64,000 nt of DNA, from NCBI GenBank assembly GCA_003054695.1, contig QAZA01000045.1:434001-498000 (forward strand), read 5' to 3'. The notes under the pieces were generated by a model. That model saw only the letters and a list, made by a program, of their open reading frames with translations. It did no database searches and was not told where the DNA came from. Every line of letters begins with the position of its first letter. Within the stretch, counting starts at the first letter, position 1. The position numbers and the translations under genes were made by a program. Below, piece by piece: positions 54,095 through 62,520 of this stretch. Origin of the DNA: Verrucomicrobia bacterium LW23 (GTDB taxonomy: Bacteria > Verrucomicrobiota > Verrucomicrobiia > Methylacidiphilales > UBA1321).

Positions 54095-54844
54095 TCAGGC
54101 GGGCTTGTTGCGGGCGATGCGCGTGGACTCCTGCGGCGGCATCTGGATGATGTCGCGCGCGGGCGGCTCCAGCAACGCGTGGATGGTTTCGATACCGGCG
54201 CGCTCCATGTCCTGGATCATGGAGTTGGCGCGGCTGACCAGGTAGTTGTACGCCACAAAGCTGGGGATGGAGAGCGCGAGCGCGGCGCCCGTCGTTACCA
54301 GCGCCATCCATACGCCGGAGGCAATCTCCGCCACCGGCAGCGCGCCGGCCGTGCTGGTGCTGATGTGGATAAACGTCTCCACCATGCCGTACACAGTGCC
54401 CAGCAGGCCCAGCAGCGGGGTGATGGACGCGATGGTAGCCAGGATGGACAGGTTCGCCTCCAGGCGCGGCACCTGCAGCTGGCCAATCTCGCGCACAATC
54501 TCGCGCAGCTGATCGGGCGGCAGGTGGCGGTGGGCAATGGCGGTTTGCACCACCAGGGCCACGGGCAGGCCGTTGCCGTCGTCGCAGCGCTCCAGCGCCT
54601 CGCGGTACTGCTCGCGCTTGAGCAGATTCTTGATGCCGGCCAGGAACTCGCCGACCGACAGGTAGGTGCGGTGAAAGTAAACGATGCGCTCAAAAAACAC
54701 CGCCATGGCGATAAAACTGCACATGTAGATGGGCCACATCAGCAGCCCGCCCTTTTGCATGATGTCGAACAGACCGACCGTTTCGGGCAGCGTGGGCGCA
54801 GGCGCCTGCGCCAGTAAGTTCCAGGCATCGGGAGTCATAAGCAT
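54095..54844 (-). CDS. ExbB/TolQ/MotA-type proton-channel subunit
   Basis: A 249-residue inner-membrane protein. The N-terminal helix (about 27-48, GGLLMWPIYMCSFIAMAVFFERI) is typical; the cytoplasmic domain contains EREAL-type helices. Then come two channel helices: SILATIASITPLLGLLGTVYGMVETF near 130 and VWMALVTTGAALALSIPSFVAYNYL near 178. These hold the Thr/Pro/Gly-rich face of the family. Its ATG overlaps the stop of the preceding secreted-protein gene by one base (TGATG), so they are translationally coupled. With the ExbD-type protein it forms the force-generating pair of the operon. Confidence 0.9.
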   Translation of the reverse strand: MLMTPDAWNLLAQAPAPTLPETVGLFDIMQKGGLLMWPIYMCSFIAMAVFFERIVYFHRTYLSVGEFLAGIKNLLKREQYREALERCDDGNGLPVALVVQTAIAHRHLPPDQLREIVREIGQLQVPRLEANLSILATIASITPLLGLLGTVYGMVETFIHISTSTAGALPVAEIASGVWMALVTTGAALALSIPSFVAYNYLVSRANSMIQDMERAGIETIHALLEPPARDIIQMPPQESTRIARNKPA

Positions 54845-55422
54845 CACCACACAAAGGATTTCTGTTCGCCCACCACAACGCCGTTGCGGATGATGCTGAG
54901 CCTGTAGGAGGTCACCGGTCCATACGTTCGGTACGTGGCGCCCACCACGGCAAAGATGCTGCGCGTGGTGCCCTGCACGTCGGGCTGGTCGATGGTGATG
55001 GTGCGGACCTGGGCCTTGCTTTTGACCTGGCGGTACTCAAAGCGGCAGGTAAAGTCGGCGCGCTCGCCCTTGTTGCTCCAGCTAAAGACGAAGATGTTGC
55101 CGTTGCGCTGGTCCTGCTGCTCGCCGGTAACGGCGCCAAAGTTCCAGTACTGGCGCTCAAAGTTCATCGATTCGCTTTTGCCCAAGCGCACATTGGGGTC
55201 GTTATTTACCATGTGCACTTTGCTCACCTTGATGCGGGGATCGAGGCGGGTGGGGGCGGAAAAATCGTTAAGGCGCTTGCGGCCGGGGTCCGGCTGCGGG
55301 ACGTTGCTGAGATCCACCGGGCTGGCCTTGCGCACCTCCTGAGCGGATGCGGTGATGGCCAGGCCGTGGGGCAGCGTCCAGCACAGGACAAAAAGGAGTG
55401 CCGCCAGGAAGTAGTGATGCAT
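54844..55422 (-). CDS. Exported protein heading the ExbB/ExbD operon
   Basis: A 192-residue protein I do not recognise. Signal peptide 1-28 (MHHYFLAALLFVLCWTLPHGLAITASA). The mature part is beta-rich: TRLDPRIKVSKVHMVNNDPN, FERQYWNFGAVTGEQQDQRNGNIFVFSWSN, FTCRFEYRQVKSKAQVRTI and SYRLSIIRNGVVVGEQKSFVW. This suggests one Ig-like or lipocalin-type domain. Stop/start overlap (TGATG) with the ExbB-type gene argues it is a working partner of that motor, perhaps a periplasmic load or sensor. The start is the first ATG of a good signal sequence. Confidence 0.75.
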   Translation of the reverse strand: MHHYFLAALLFVLCWTLPHGLAITASAQEVRKASPVDLSNVPQPDPGRKRLNDFSAPTRLDPRIKVSKVHMVNNDPNVRLGKSESMNFERQYWNFGAVTGEQQDQRNGNIFVFSWSNKGERADFTCRFEYRQVKSKAQVRTITIDQPDVQGTTRSIFAVVGATYRTYGPVTSYRLSIIRNGVVVGEQKSFVW

Positions 55423-55583
55423 TACGACTCCGTTATTACACTTTAGTGGAGCAAGCTGTCAACCCGCCTGCGAGGCAATGAGGCCCCATATACACCCTTA
55501 TACATCAGTTTTTATCCCGGCGAAAGTAAAAAGCGCCGGCCAGGACTCAGGAATCAGCCCAAAATCAGCTCCGCATAAAGAGC

Positions 55584-55607
55584 AAATAACTGTGCGAATT
55601 GGTCTTA
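55584..55607 (-). repeat. Second copy of the GACCAATTCGCA repeat
   Basis: These 24 bases are the exact reverse complement of 30740-30763. Only one arm is present, so no hairpin forms here. It lies in the gene-free stretch 55423-56012, left of the large nested palindrome. Confidence 0.85.
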
Positions 55608-55711
55608 CTCGTACTGCGCAGCCCAGCCCTACTGTCTCCGGCGGAAGCCTTGGGCGTAAACATTCCTTTCTGAGAATCTCGAAGAGTTCCATCGCCCAGT
55701 GCAGTTACACT

Positions 55712-55998
55712 AATATGGTATGGACAAGGTTTTCAGACAACCTCAACGAGGTTGTATAACCTAGTCCAGGGTTCCCCGAACAAAGTGAGGGAACCCTGGG
55801 AATGCACAGGCATCCGAACAACCCCAACGCGGGTTGTATCCCTTTGCGCAAGAGCGGGATACGACCCACGTTGGGGTCGTGGTTCTCTCGCCACTTTTCC
55901 CAGGGTTCCCTCGCATTACTCGGGGAACCCTGGGCTAGGATATACAACCTCTTTGAGGTTGCCTGAACGCCCGAAACCTCTTTGCATATACCATACCT
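55712..55998. repeat. Large nested palindrome with CCAGGGTTCCC arms
   Basis: A 287-base block with at least three layers. Outer: ATATGGTATGG...ACAACCTCAACGAGGTTGTATA pairs with TATACAACCTCTTTGAGGTT...CATATACCATAC. Middle: CCAGGGTTCCCC...GGGAACCCTGGG at 55766-55800 is itself a hairpin and is repeated as another hairpin at 55909-55934. Centre: ACAACCCCAACGCGGGTTGTAT and a reversed copy ACCCACGTTGGGGTCGT. Open frames across it are products of symmetry, not genes. It fills much of the 590-base spacer before the DUF4178 gene. Confidence 0.85.
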
Positions 55999-56012
55999 GC
56001 AATCAAACCGCA

Positions 56013-56672
56013 CTACCGCGTGGCCCAGCCCTCAAACTCGCGCGTAAAGCTGAACTTGAACTGCTCGTAGTCCAGGTACTCGCCCACATAGGCGCGCGCC
56101 CCTTCGTCGGTGTACTCCAGCGAGGCGAAGGCGCGGCCGGTGTTGCCCTGGGTGGCGGTGGTGCCTACCAGGTCGATGGAGAGCTTTTCCTCGTTGTACG
56201 GTGGCTTGAAGGGCAGCTCTCCCTCCACCGCCGTGCATGTGCTGGTTTTAATGTCGTCCACGTGAAACGATTGTCCATAGAGGTGCAGCACCACGCCGGG
56301 CCTGAGCGCGGAGGGATGCGGCGGCGCCTCCTTGAGCTCCAGGGGAAAGCTGATCATGTAAAAGCCTTGCGCCTCCGCCAGCCAGCCGTGCCGGCCGTCG
56401 GCCATCAGCGCAAACCACTCGCTCCAGTGGCCGGCGGACCACGTCTGCGTCATGCGCCCGGCCAGGGTAAACGGGGTGCCTCGGTAATCGCCCTGCGTGC
56501 CCAGTTGCAGCGGGCTCATATCCTCGGGCAGGAAGGCCTTTGTGCCGATGAGCTCCAGATTCAAGTCGTTGCGCACCACCATGCTGCGGCAGTAGGGACA
56601 CACCCCGAACACACTTACCGCGCTTTGAAACGGCACCGGCGCGCCGCAGGATGGGCAGGGTATTTCTTTCAT
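56013..56672 (-). CDS. DUF4178 zinc-ribbon protein
   Basis: A 219-residue cytosolic protein. The N-terminus is a zinc ribbon (CPSCGAPVPFQSAVSVFGVCPYC, two CxxC knuckles). The DUF4178 beta-domain follows (about 50-190; GTPFTLAGRMTQTWSAGHWSEWFALMADGRHGWLAEAQGFY). DUF4178 genes are often found next to PspA-like or polyamine and spore-related membrane genes; none is seen here. ATG 56672 places the ribbon at the start, with GTAGG upstream. The function of the family is not established. Confidence 0.82.
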   Translation of the reverse strand: MKEIPCPSCGAPVPFQSAVSVFGVCPYCRSMVVRNDLNLELIGTKAFLPEDMSPLQLGTQGDYRGTPFTLAGRMTQTWSAGHWSEWFALMADGRHGWLAEAQGFYMISFPLELKEAPPHPSALRPGVVLHLYGQSFHVDDIKTSTCTAVEGELPFKPPYNEEKLSIDLVGTTATQGNTGRAFASLEYTDEGARAYVGEYLDYEQFKFSFTREFEGWATR

Positions 56673-56765
56673 GGCAGACCTACAAGTTACGCACACCGCC
56701 GTGCCAATGCGAGCAAAACCGGGATGCGTGTTGCATCGCGGCGCGCCCCTTTCTAAGCTGGCGAT

Positions 56766-57404
56766 ATGGCCGACGCGTCCGCTCCCCCTACGCCGCTGCT
56801 CTCACCTGCCCTGGCCGCCTCGGCGGCGCGGATAGCGGCGCTGCGGGCCAGGCGCCGCGTGTGGTTCTGGGCGGTAATCCTCTCCGGCGTGGCCTCCCTG
56901 GTGCTGCTGATCGGTACTTTTGCGCTCTCGCTCCACCATTTCCGCGCCGCCATGGCGGTGTTGCCGGACGACGGCGCCGTGGATGCGGCCCTGCCCTCGC
57001 AGCCGCCCCGGTTCTCCGCGGACGTGCTGCGCTCCCACACCGGCGCGGCGGTGGGCACACTGGGCACAGGGCTCTCGCTCTTTGTCGTGGGCACGATCGT
57101 CTTTCTGTGTGCCGTCTCCTGCTACATCAGCACCCGCGCGCAGATCATCGAGGCCGAAAAGAACGCGCTGAACGCTGAAAACCTTGCAGCCGAGCTGGTT
57201 ACCGAAGCCGACATTGCGCGCGAGGCCGCTGCCGACGAAGCCATCGCCCGCCAGCTCGGCCTCGGCCCCTACGCCGCGCAGATCCCCGTAAACCCGCCGC
57301 CCGCCGCCGATGCCGCGCGCTTCCAGGCCATCCTGGAGGGGAAGTCCGACAGCGCCGCCGAGGGTGCTACGCCTCCCGCGCCGCCGCCGGCAGACGCGCC
57401 GTAG
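56766..57404 (+). CDS. Two-helix membrane protein of unknown function
   Basis: A 212-residue protein with hydrophobic helices at about 32-56 (VWFWAVILSGVASLVLLIGTFALSL) and 98-121 (TLGTGLSLFVVGTIVFLCAVSCYI). An Ala/Glu-rich coiled coil (about 123-160) and a Pro/Ala tail follow. Its 3' end overlaps the convergent ketopantoate reductase gene by 38 bases. It is divergent from the DUF4178 gene, with a spacer of 93 bases. No family recognised. Confidence 0.7.
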   Translation: MADASAPPTPLLSPALAASAARIAALRARRRVWFWAVILSGVASLVLLIGTFALSLHHFRAAMAVLPDDGAVDAALPSQPPRFSADVLRSHTGAAVGTLGTGLSLFVVGTIVFLCAVSCYISTRAQIIEAEKNALNAENLAAELVTEADIAREAAADEAIARQLGLGPYAAQIPVNPPPAADAARFQAILEGKSDSAAEGATPPAPPPADAP

Positions 57405-58377
57405 CGGCGGGGGATGCGGTGTCCGGCGTTGCAGCCGGGGCGGAAGCGGCAGCGCCGGCGCGGGCGGAGGTGATCTTTTTGAGCAGGTAGTACAGCATCT
57501 CCAGCCGCGGCACGGGCACGCCCATGTTGCGGCCAATGCGGCAGGGCTCGCCCCAAATCGCCTCCACTTCCACGGGGCGGCCGGCGTCGAAATCGATGAG
57601 GCTGCTGGGGCGGTAGGGGCCCATCACGCGCGTTTTCTCCAGCATTTCTTCCTGAAAGGAGGTATCGATGCGGTAGCCCAGGCCGGCGGCGACCATGCGC
57701 ACCTCTTCCATCAGCGTGGCGGCCAGGGAGCGCAGGCCGGGGTCGAGCAAAATCTGATGCACGTCCACGGAGCCGGCCACGATGCTGAGGCCGTTGAACG
57801 GCACGTTCCACACCTGCTTGCGCCAGCGGGCCTCGCGCAGGCTGTTGACGACCACGATGTGCAGCCCGGCAGCCGTGGCGGCCTGGGCAAACGTGTGGGT
57901 GCGCGGCTGCGGCAGGCGCCCGTACTCGCCCAGGTGAATGCTGCCGTGGCCAAAGTTCTCCACCACAGCCGGCCCGGTGCGGTTAAGGCACACAAAGCAC
58001 AGGCCGCCCATCACGCGCTCCTGGCCAAACAAGCCGGCCAGGTGCTCCTCGTTGCCCAGGCCGTTTTGCAGGGTAAGCAGCGAGGTGTTGCGTTGAAGCA
58101 GCGGCGGCACAATATCGCGCAACGCCGCGTTGCTGGTGGATTTAACCGCGACGATAACCCAGTCCACCGGCCCTATGTCCTTGGCGTAGCGGTAGATGCG
58201 CGGCGAGGCCAGGTGCTGGACATCCCTCCCGTTAACGACGCGGATGCCATTGGTCTGCGCCGCCTCGTAGTCGGACCGCAGCAAAAAATGCACGTCCTCG
58301 CCCGCCAGCGCCAGCCGGGCTCCGTAATACAAACCGATAGCTCCACTGCCGACAACGGCGATGCGTCCGATACCCAT
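57367..58377 (-). CDS. 2-dehydropantoate 2-reductase family protein
   Basis: A 336-residue NADPH-dependent reductase of the ApbA/PanE family, which makes pantoate for coenzyme A. The Rossmann motif is IAVVGSGAIGLYYGARLALAG. VIVAVKSTSN and LLTLQNGLGNEEHLAGLFG are the usual cofactor and substrate loops, and RWRKQVWNVPFNGLSIVAG carries the catalytic-type lysine. The C-terminal 25 residues are an Ala/Pro tail beyond the usual length. Many paralogues act on other 2-oxo acids, so no panE name is given. Its tail overlaps the convergent membrane-protein gene. Confidence 0.9.
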   Translation of the reverse strand: MGIGRIAVVGSGAIGLYYGARLALAGEDVHFLLRSDYEAAQTNGIRVVNGRDVQHLASPRIYRYAKDIGPVDWVIVAVKSTSNAALRDIVPPLLQRNTSLLTLQNGLGNEEHLAGLFGQERVMGGLCFVCLNRTGPAVVENFGHGSIHLGEYGRLPQPRTHTFAQAATAAGLHIVVVNSLREARWRKQVWNVPFNGLSIVAGSVDVHQILLDPGLRSLAATLMEEVRMVAAGLGYRIDTSFQEEMLEKTRVMGPYRPSSLIDFDAGRPVEVEAIWGEPCRIGRNMGVPVPRLEMLYYLLKKITSARAGAAASAPAATPDTASPAATARLPAAAREA

Positions 58378-58488
58378 GTGGCCAGTGTAGCCGAAAGCGC
58401 GGCAAAGCGCTACTGCGTGAGGAAAACTTTGTTGCTGCGGCTCGCGCTTATCCGCGCGCTCATCCGGCCGTGGGGCGCGCCGGCAGCG

Positions 58489-60507
58489 CTAACGATTTGC
58501 ACCGGAGCTCTTTGCATTGACCGCGGCGGGCTGATAGTTCACCAGCACCACTCGCGATCCGGCGGTGCCCAGCACGTGCGGCGCCTTGCGAGTCACGCTC
58601 AGCGTTTTGCGCCAAAAGTCCTGCCGGCTTTGCTCCACAATCAAAAACACGCGCTTATTCGAGACCCAGTGGGGCAGCAGCGTACCGGTGTTGAGGTACA
58701 GCTCCGCGCCCTGACCCAGCACGCGCGTGGCAAAGTCGTTATGCGGCAAGGCGTTCACCCAGTGCACGCGGTGGTTGAGGTAGAAGAGCAGGCTGCTGCC
58801 GACATTCTGCTCGCTCTCGCACGCCACGAGGGCGTCGGCCGGCACCGGCGCGGCCTGGTTGATCATGCGGGACTGCTCGGCCAGCGAGAAGTTGGGGCTC
58901 ATGATGGCAAAGCCGCATGTGGCGAGGGAAAGCATCACGCCCATCACCAGCGTAATGGCCGTAAAGGCCGGCGTAAGGTGTTGGCGCCACGCAAAATACA
59001 TCGCCGCGCCGCCGCCCAGCAGCATGGCGGCGCCCGCGCCGATCATCAGCGGGATAAAGCTCTCCCAGGCGCCCGTGGGCAGGCCGGCCAGCGCGTTGGC
59101 AAACGTGTCGCGATTGGCTGTATCCGCCACCGCGGCGCCCTCCGGCGAGGGCGCGAAGGAGTGGCCGAAGCCCAGCGCCAGCACCAGCAAGGCCACGCCC
59201 GCGATGCCGAGAATGGCGCCCGGCGTAAACGTAAACCACCTGGACACACGCACTTCGCCCGTCCACGGCCAGGCCAGAAACAGTGCGACGGCGCCCCAGC
59301 AGCTCATCGCATAATAATCCTGCACCTTGGAGAAGCTGAGCGAGATAAACGTCAGGGCCACCCACACCGTAAGTGTCCGCGCCACAAAGAGATCCAGCGG
59401 CCACGGGGCATTCGCGGCGGCGGCGCGGGCGGAGGCGGGCGCGTCAGTAAGCGCTTTCCGGGCCTCGGTGCGGCGGCGCCACCAGATCAGAAGCGCCGCC
59501 GGAGCGGCCAGCACCCAGGGGCTCCAGAAGATGAGGTGCTGCAGATAAAAGGCGAGGAAGCTGACGCCGCGGGTGGTGCTGGGGTAGCGGCTGTTGGTGG
59601 CGTGTCCAAACTGTTCATTCAGAAAGTGATCGCGCACAAATCCGGGCAGTTTGGCCTCCAGCGCCACGTACCAGGGCACCACAATCAGCAGAAAGATGCC
59701 GACACCGGCCAGCGTAAAGAAGGGCCGGTAAAAGCGCCGCGCCTGCGGCCATAACACCATGGATATCAGCACGATACCCATCGGATAAAGCGCGCCGTGC
59801 AAGCCTTTGGACATCGAACCCAGCGCCATGCACGCCCAGGCGCCCAGGAACCAGCGGCCCGCGGTCGGCGCCAGGTCGGGATCGGCGTTGGCCTGCCAGG
59901 CGCGGATAAAACAGTAGACGGCGAGACTCAGGAACGTCGCCAGAAAAGGCTCGGGCTGAACGAGATGCGTAAAGACAAAAGTGCCGAGCATGGAGGCCAG
60001 CACGGCCGCGGACATCACCCCGTGCCGCACCCCGCGCAACGCGGTGCCAATGAGAAAAGTGGCCCAGATCCAGGCCGCCGTGGCCAGCGCGTTGGGCATG
60101 CGCACGGCAAACTCGTTAACGCCAAATACCGACGTGGAGACGAGCATGGCCCAGTAGGTCAGGATCGGCTTCTGGATGCGGGGCAGGCCGTTGTTGGTGG
60201 GCACCAGCCACTCGCCCTGCTGCTGCATCTCGCGCACAGCGCCGGCGTAGAGGCCCTCGTTGTCATCGTAAATAACAGGGGCTACGCCGTTTGCGACGTA
60301 AAAAATCGCCGCCAGCGCGAACACAAGCGCGCCCACCGCCGGGACGCTCCAGCCCTGAAACCACGCCGGTCCGCACCGTTCCGCCGTGGCGGCTCCGGTG
60401 GGGGCTAAGCTGGTGCCGTCGTTGGGTTTGCGGCGGCTGATCGCCGATTTCCCGGCCCGTTGGGGCAAGGCGGCGTCTTCAAAGGCGGGCGAGGCGGAAG
60501 CTGACAT
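58489..60507 (-). CDS. GT39/ArnT-like membrane glycosyltransferase
   Basis: A 672-residue polytopic membrane protein of the GT-C fold (PMT/ArnT group), which uses polyprenyl-phosphate sugars to modify lipids or proteins in the periplasm. A low-complexity start (1-50) precedes the first helix. The first periplasmic loop VIYDDNEGLYAGAVREMQQQGEWLVP carries the acidic metal or catalytic residues, followed by PRIQKPILTYW as in ArnT-like proteins. About eleven more helices follow and a soluble C-terminal domain (about 560-672). It is probably involved in lipid A or cell-surface glycan modification. GTG 60510 precedes ATG 60507. Confidence 0.87.
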   Translation of the reverse strand: MSASASPAFEDAALPQRAGKSAISRRKPNDGTSLAPTGAATAERCGPAWFQGWSVPAVGALVFALAAIFYVANGVAPVIYDDNEGLYAGAVREMQQQGEWLVPTNNGLPRIQKPILTYWAMLVSTSVFGVNEFAVRMPNALATAAWIWATFLIGTALRGVRHGVMSAAVLASMLGTFVFTHLVQPEPFLATFLSLAVYCFIRAWQANADPDLAPTAGRWFLGAWACMALGSMSKGLHGALYPMGIVLISMVLWPQARRFYRPFFTLAGVGIFLLIVVPWYVALEAKLPGFVRDHFLNEQFGHATNSRYPSTTRGVSFLAFYLQHLIFWSPWVLAAPAALLIWWRRRTEARKALTDAPASARAAAANAPWPLDLFVARTLTVWVALTFISLSFSKVQDYYAMSCWGAVALFLAWPWTGEVRVSRWFTFTPGAILGIAGVALLVLALGFGHSFAPSPEGAAVADTANRDTFANALAGLPTGAWESFIPLMIGAGAAMLLGGGAAMYFAWRQHLTPAFTAITLVMGVMLSLATCGFAIMSPNFSLAEQSRMINQAAPVPADALVACESEQNVGSSLLFYLNHRVHWVNALPHNDFATRVLGQGAELYLNTGTLLPHWVSNKRVFLIVEQSRQDFWRKTLSVTRKAPHVLGTAGSRVVLVNYQPAAVNAKSSGANR

Positions 60508-60620
60508 CACCCGTGCACTTTGGGGAGATCGCCACAGGAATCAAGTTCCAAGGTGAGATTGGCAAGGAAATCTGGCAACGAGCCGCCGGCACACATGTGT
60601 GCCCCAAAGCTTCCCATCCG

Positions 60621-60848
60621 TCAGCTGGCCGGCGGCGGCTGCTGCCCATTGGTCGCTTCCTCGCCGGGATTGAGCGCGGCAACGACCATGAGGTTGGCGC
60701 CCACGACAATCATGGAGATGCGGATACCCCAGCCCACTTCGGGGCCCCAGTTATCCACCCACATCATGATAATAAACTCGCGCTCAAGAAAATTGAGCAG
60801 GATGGAGCCAATGCCGAATATAAGGAGTGCGGAGCCCAGAGAAGACAT
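60621..60848 (-). CDS. Small membrane protein, hypothetical
   Basis: A 75-residue protein with two hydrophobic stretches (about 3-28, LGSALLIFGIGSILLNFLEREFIIMM, and 40-57, ISMIVVGANLMVVAAL) and a Pro/Gln tail. It is on the same strand as the GT39 gene, 113 bases upstream of it. No family recognised; the hydrophobic pattern and codon use look coding. Confidence 0.55.
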   Translation of the reverse strand: MSSLGSALLIFGIGSILLNFLEREFIIMMWVDNWGPEVGWGIRISMIVVGANLMVVAALNPGEEATNGQQPPPAS

Positions 60849-61165
60849 AGTGAGGAGCAGGTTGAAGTTGCCGGAAAGCAAAGGGTGCCGTCAAACGTCG
60901 GCAATTCGCGACGGGCGAATCGCGCGTGTGACATCGTATAGTGGATCTCCCGACTGTAAAGAAGATACGGCTTCAATTTTAAAGCAAGTTATTTGCCAGA
61001 CAAAGGGACTGCTCCATGGTTTTAACACATGCGTGATGCATGCGAGTGACGCCTGCTTCCGATTTCCGTCAACGCCTGGATTCGTCGGCAATACACACAT
61101 TTGCAGTCTGACTTTGACTTAACCCCCGTGCGTCGCGGGGTATATTCTTATCCCTATACCCAATC
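60849..61165. other. 317-base spacer between divergent genes
   Basis: No gene seen. A GC-rich hairpin (CCCCGTGCGTCGCGGGG, about 61123-61140) followed by TATATTCTTAT sits just before the GH5 gene. It may be a leader hairpin. TTGACT at 61114 is 21 bases from TATATT, too far for a normal promoter. No dispersed repeat was found here, unlike most spacers of this length. Confidence 0.4.
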
Positions 61166-62266
61166 ATGAGTGAGATCCAATCGACGGGGCTGAGCGTGGC
61201 GCCCAAGGTCTGGCACGGCGTTAACCTGGGCAACTGGCTTATTCTGGAGAAATGGATGGCGCCCGGCGTCTTTGCCGGTGCGCCGGAGGCGGGCGACGAA
61301 TACTCGCTGAGCCTGGCCCTGGGGTCCGCCGCGGAGGCTCACCTGCGCCGGCACCGCGACACCTACATCACGGAGGCCGACTTTCGCTGGCTGCGCGACT
61401 ACGGGGTTGACGCGGTGCGCATCCCCTTTGGCTACTGGATGGCCGCCGAGCCGGGCGAGGTGGAGGCGCCGTACGTGGGCGGTATCGAGTACCTGGACCG
61501 CGCGCTGGACTGGTGCCGCGCGTATGGCATCGCCGGTGTGCTGGACCTGCACGGCGCGCCCGGCCACCAGAGCGGCGAGCACCACTCCGGCCGCAGCCGC
61601 TTTTTCCAGTGGCACCGGGACGCCGCGTACCGCGCCCGCACGGTGGACCTGCTGGAGCGCCTGGCCGAGCGCTATCGCGACCACGCCGGCATGGCCGCCA
61701 TCTCGTGCCTGAACGAGCCGCACGCGGAGGTGCCCTCCTCCATGCTGCTGGAGTTTTACCACGAGGCCGCACAGCGCATCCGCAAGCACCTGGCCCCCTC
61801 GCGCGCCGCGGTGATTATCGAGGCGCACCCGCACTTTCGCATGGCGGAGATTCACGGCAGGCTGCAGGCGTGGGGCTGCGAGAATGTGATGACGGATGTG
61901 CATCCGTATCAATCGTACTACGAGGTATTTAACCGCCTGGACGTGCACGAGCACCTGGCCTACCCAATGACGGGCAGCTACCCGCGCTTTCGGGAGTTCT
62001 CCATGGCCGGCCCGCTGGTTGTCGGCGAGTGGTCGCTGACGATGGGCAACGGCCGCCTGCGCGGGCTGCCGGAGCACGAGCGCGACCTGGCCCTGCGCGC
62101 GTTTGCCGCCAGCCAGCTCGCTCTCTTCGAGTTCACCACCGCCGGCTGGTTTTACTGGAGCTACAAGAACGAGACGCAACCGATCTGGTCCTTCCGCCAT
62201 TGCGTGGAGCGCGGGTGGTTCCCCGCCCGCCTGGCCAGCCGGGCGCTGAGCGTGAGCGCAGGGTAG
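61166..62266 (+). CDS. Glycoside hydrolase family 5, exo-beta-1,3-glucanase type, no signal peptide
   Basis: A 366-residue GH5 enzyme resembling fungal-type exo-1,3-glucanases. HGVNLGNWLILEKWM is the characteristic start. WLRDYGVDAVRIPFGYWM, CLNEPH (acid/base Glu of NEP) and VVGEWSLT (nucleophile Glu) are intact, and WFYWSYKNE closes the barrel. Family members cleave beta-1,3-, 1,4- or 1,6-glucans with retention. The fold begins at residue 15 with no export signal, so it should act in the cytosol on short imported sugars. No transporter gene is adjacent. No Shine-Dalgarno sequence before ATG 61166. Confidence 0.9.
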   Translation: MSEIQSTGLSVAPKVWHGVNLGNWLILEKWMAPGVFAGAPEAGDEYSLSLALGSAAEAHLRRHRDTYITEADFRWLRDYGVDAVRIPFGYWMAAEPGEVEAPYVGGIEYLDRALDWCRAYGIAGVLDLHGAPGHQSGEHHSGRSRFFQWHRDAAYRARTVDLLERLAERYRDHAGMAAISCLNEPHAEVPSSMLLEFYHEAAQRIRKHLAPSRAAVIIEAHPHFRMAEIHGRLQAWGCENVMTDVHPYQSYYEVFNRLDVHEHLAYPMTGSYPRFREFSMAGPLVVGEWSLTMGNGRLRGLPEHERDLALRAFAASQLALFEFTTAGWFYWSYKNETQPIWSFRHCVERGWFPARLASRALSVSAG

Positions 62267-62329
62267 ACGGAGTTTCCGTCAGGGTGCAGACAGATCAAAC
62301 TGTTCTGAATCACCAACGGCGCGACAGTT

Positions 62330-62504
62330 TAAGACCAATGAGCAGAGTTAAATCCCGGGTGCTTTTGAGTTCGTGCTGCGTTGGACCTACGGTCGAGCAT
62401 CCATGCGGATGCACTCCCTCCGGCCCGCCTTGCTCGCATCTCAAAATCCCCCCCCCCGGGATTTGCACGCCAGGATCTCTCCATCCCCTCCGTGCAATCC
62501 GTGC
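62330..62504. repeat. Single arms of two dispersed repeats in the GH5-hpnE spacer
   Basis: 62330-62353 is a diverged copy (about 18 of 24 positions) of the repeat at 30740. 62485-62504 (CCCCTCCGTGCAATCCGTGC) is one arm of the ATCCGTG-word family; its partner arm is absent. Between them is a homopolymer-like C-run (CCCCCCCCCCGGG near 62450). It lies between convergent genes GH5 and hpnE. Confidence 0.65.
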
Positions 62505-62520
62505 TTCCAGGTCGCCTCCC

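Noticed and set aside
55752-56756. Open frame reading through the nested palindrome into the DUF4178 gene
   Set aside because: It begins in repeat DNA and continues antisense to a zinc-ribbon protein; the product has no family-like sequence.
61114-61146. TTGACT...TATATT promoter before the GH5 gene
   Set aside because: The 21-base spacing is too long for a standard sigma-70 promoter.
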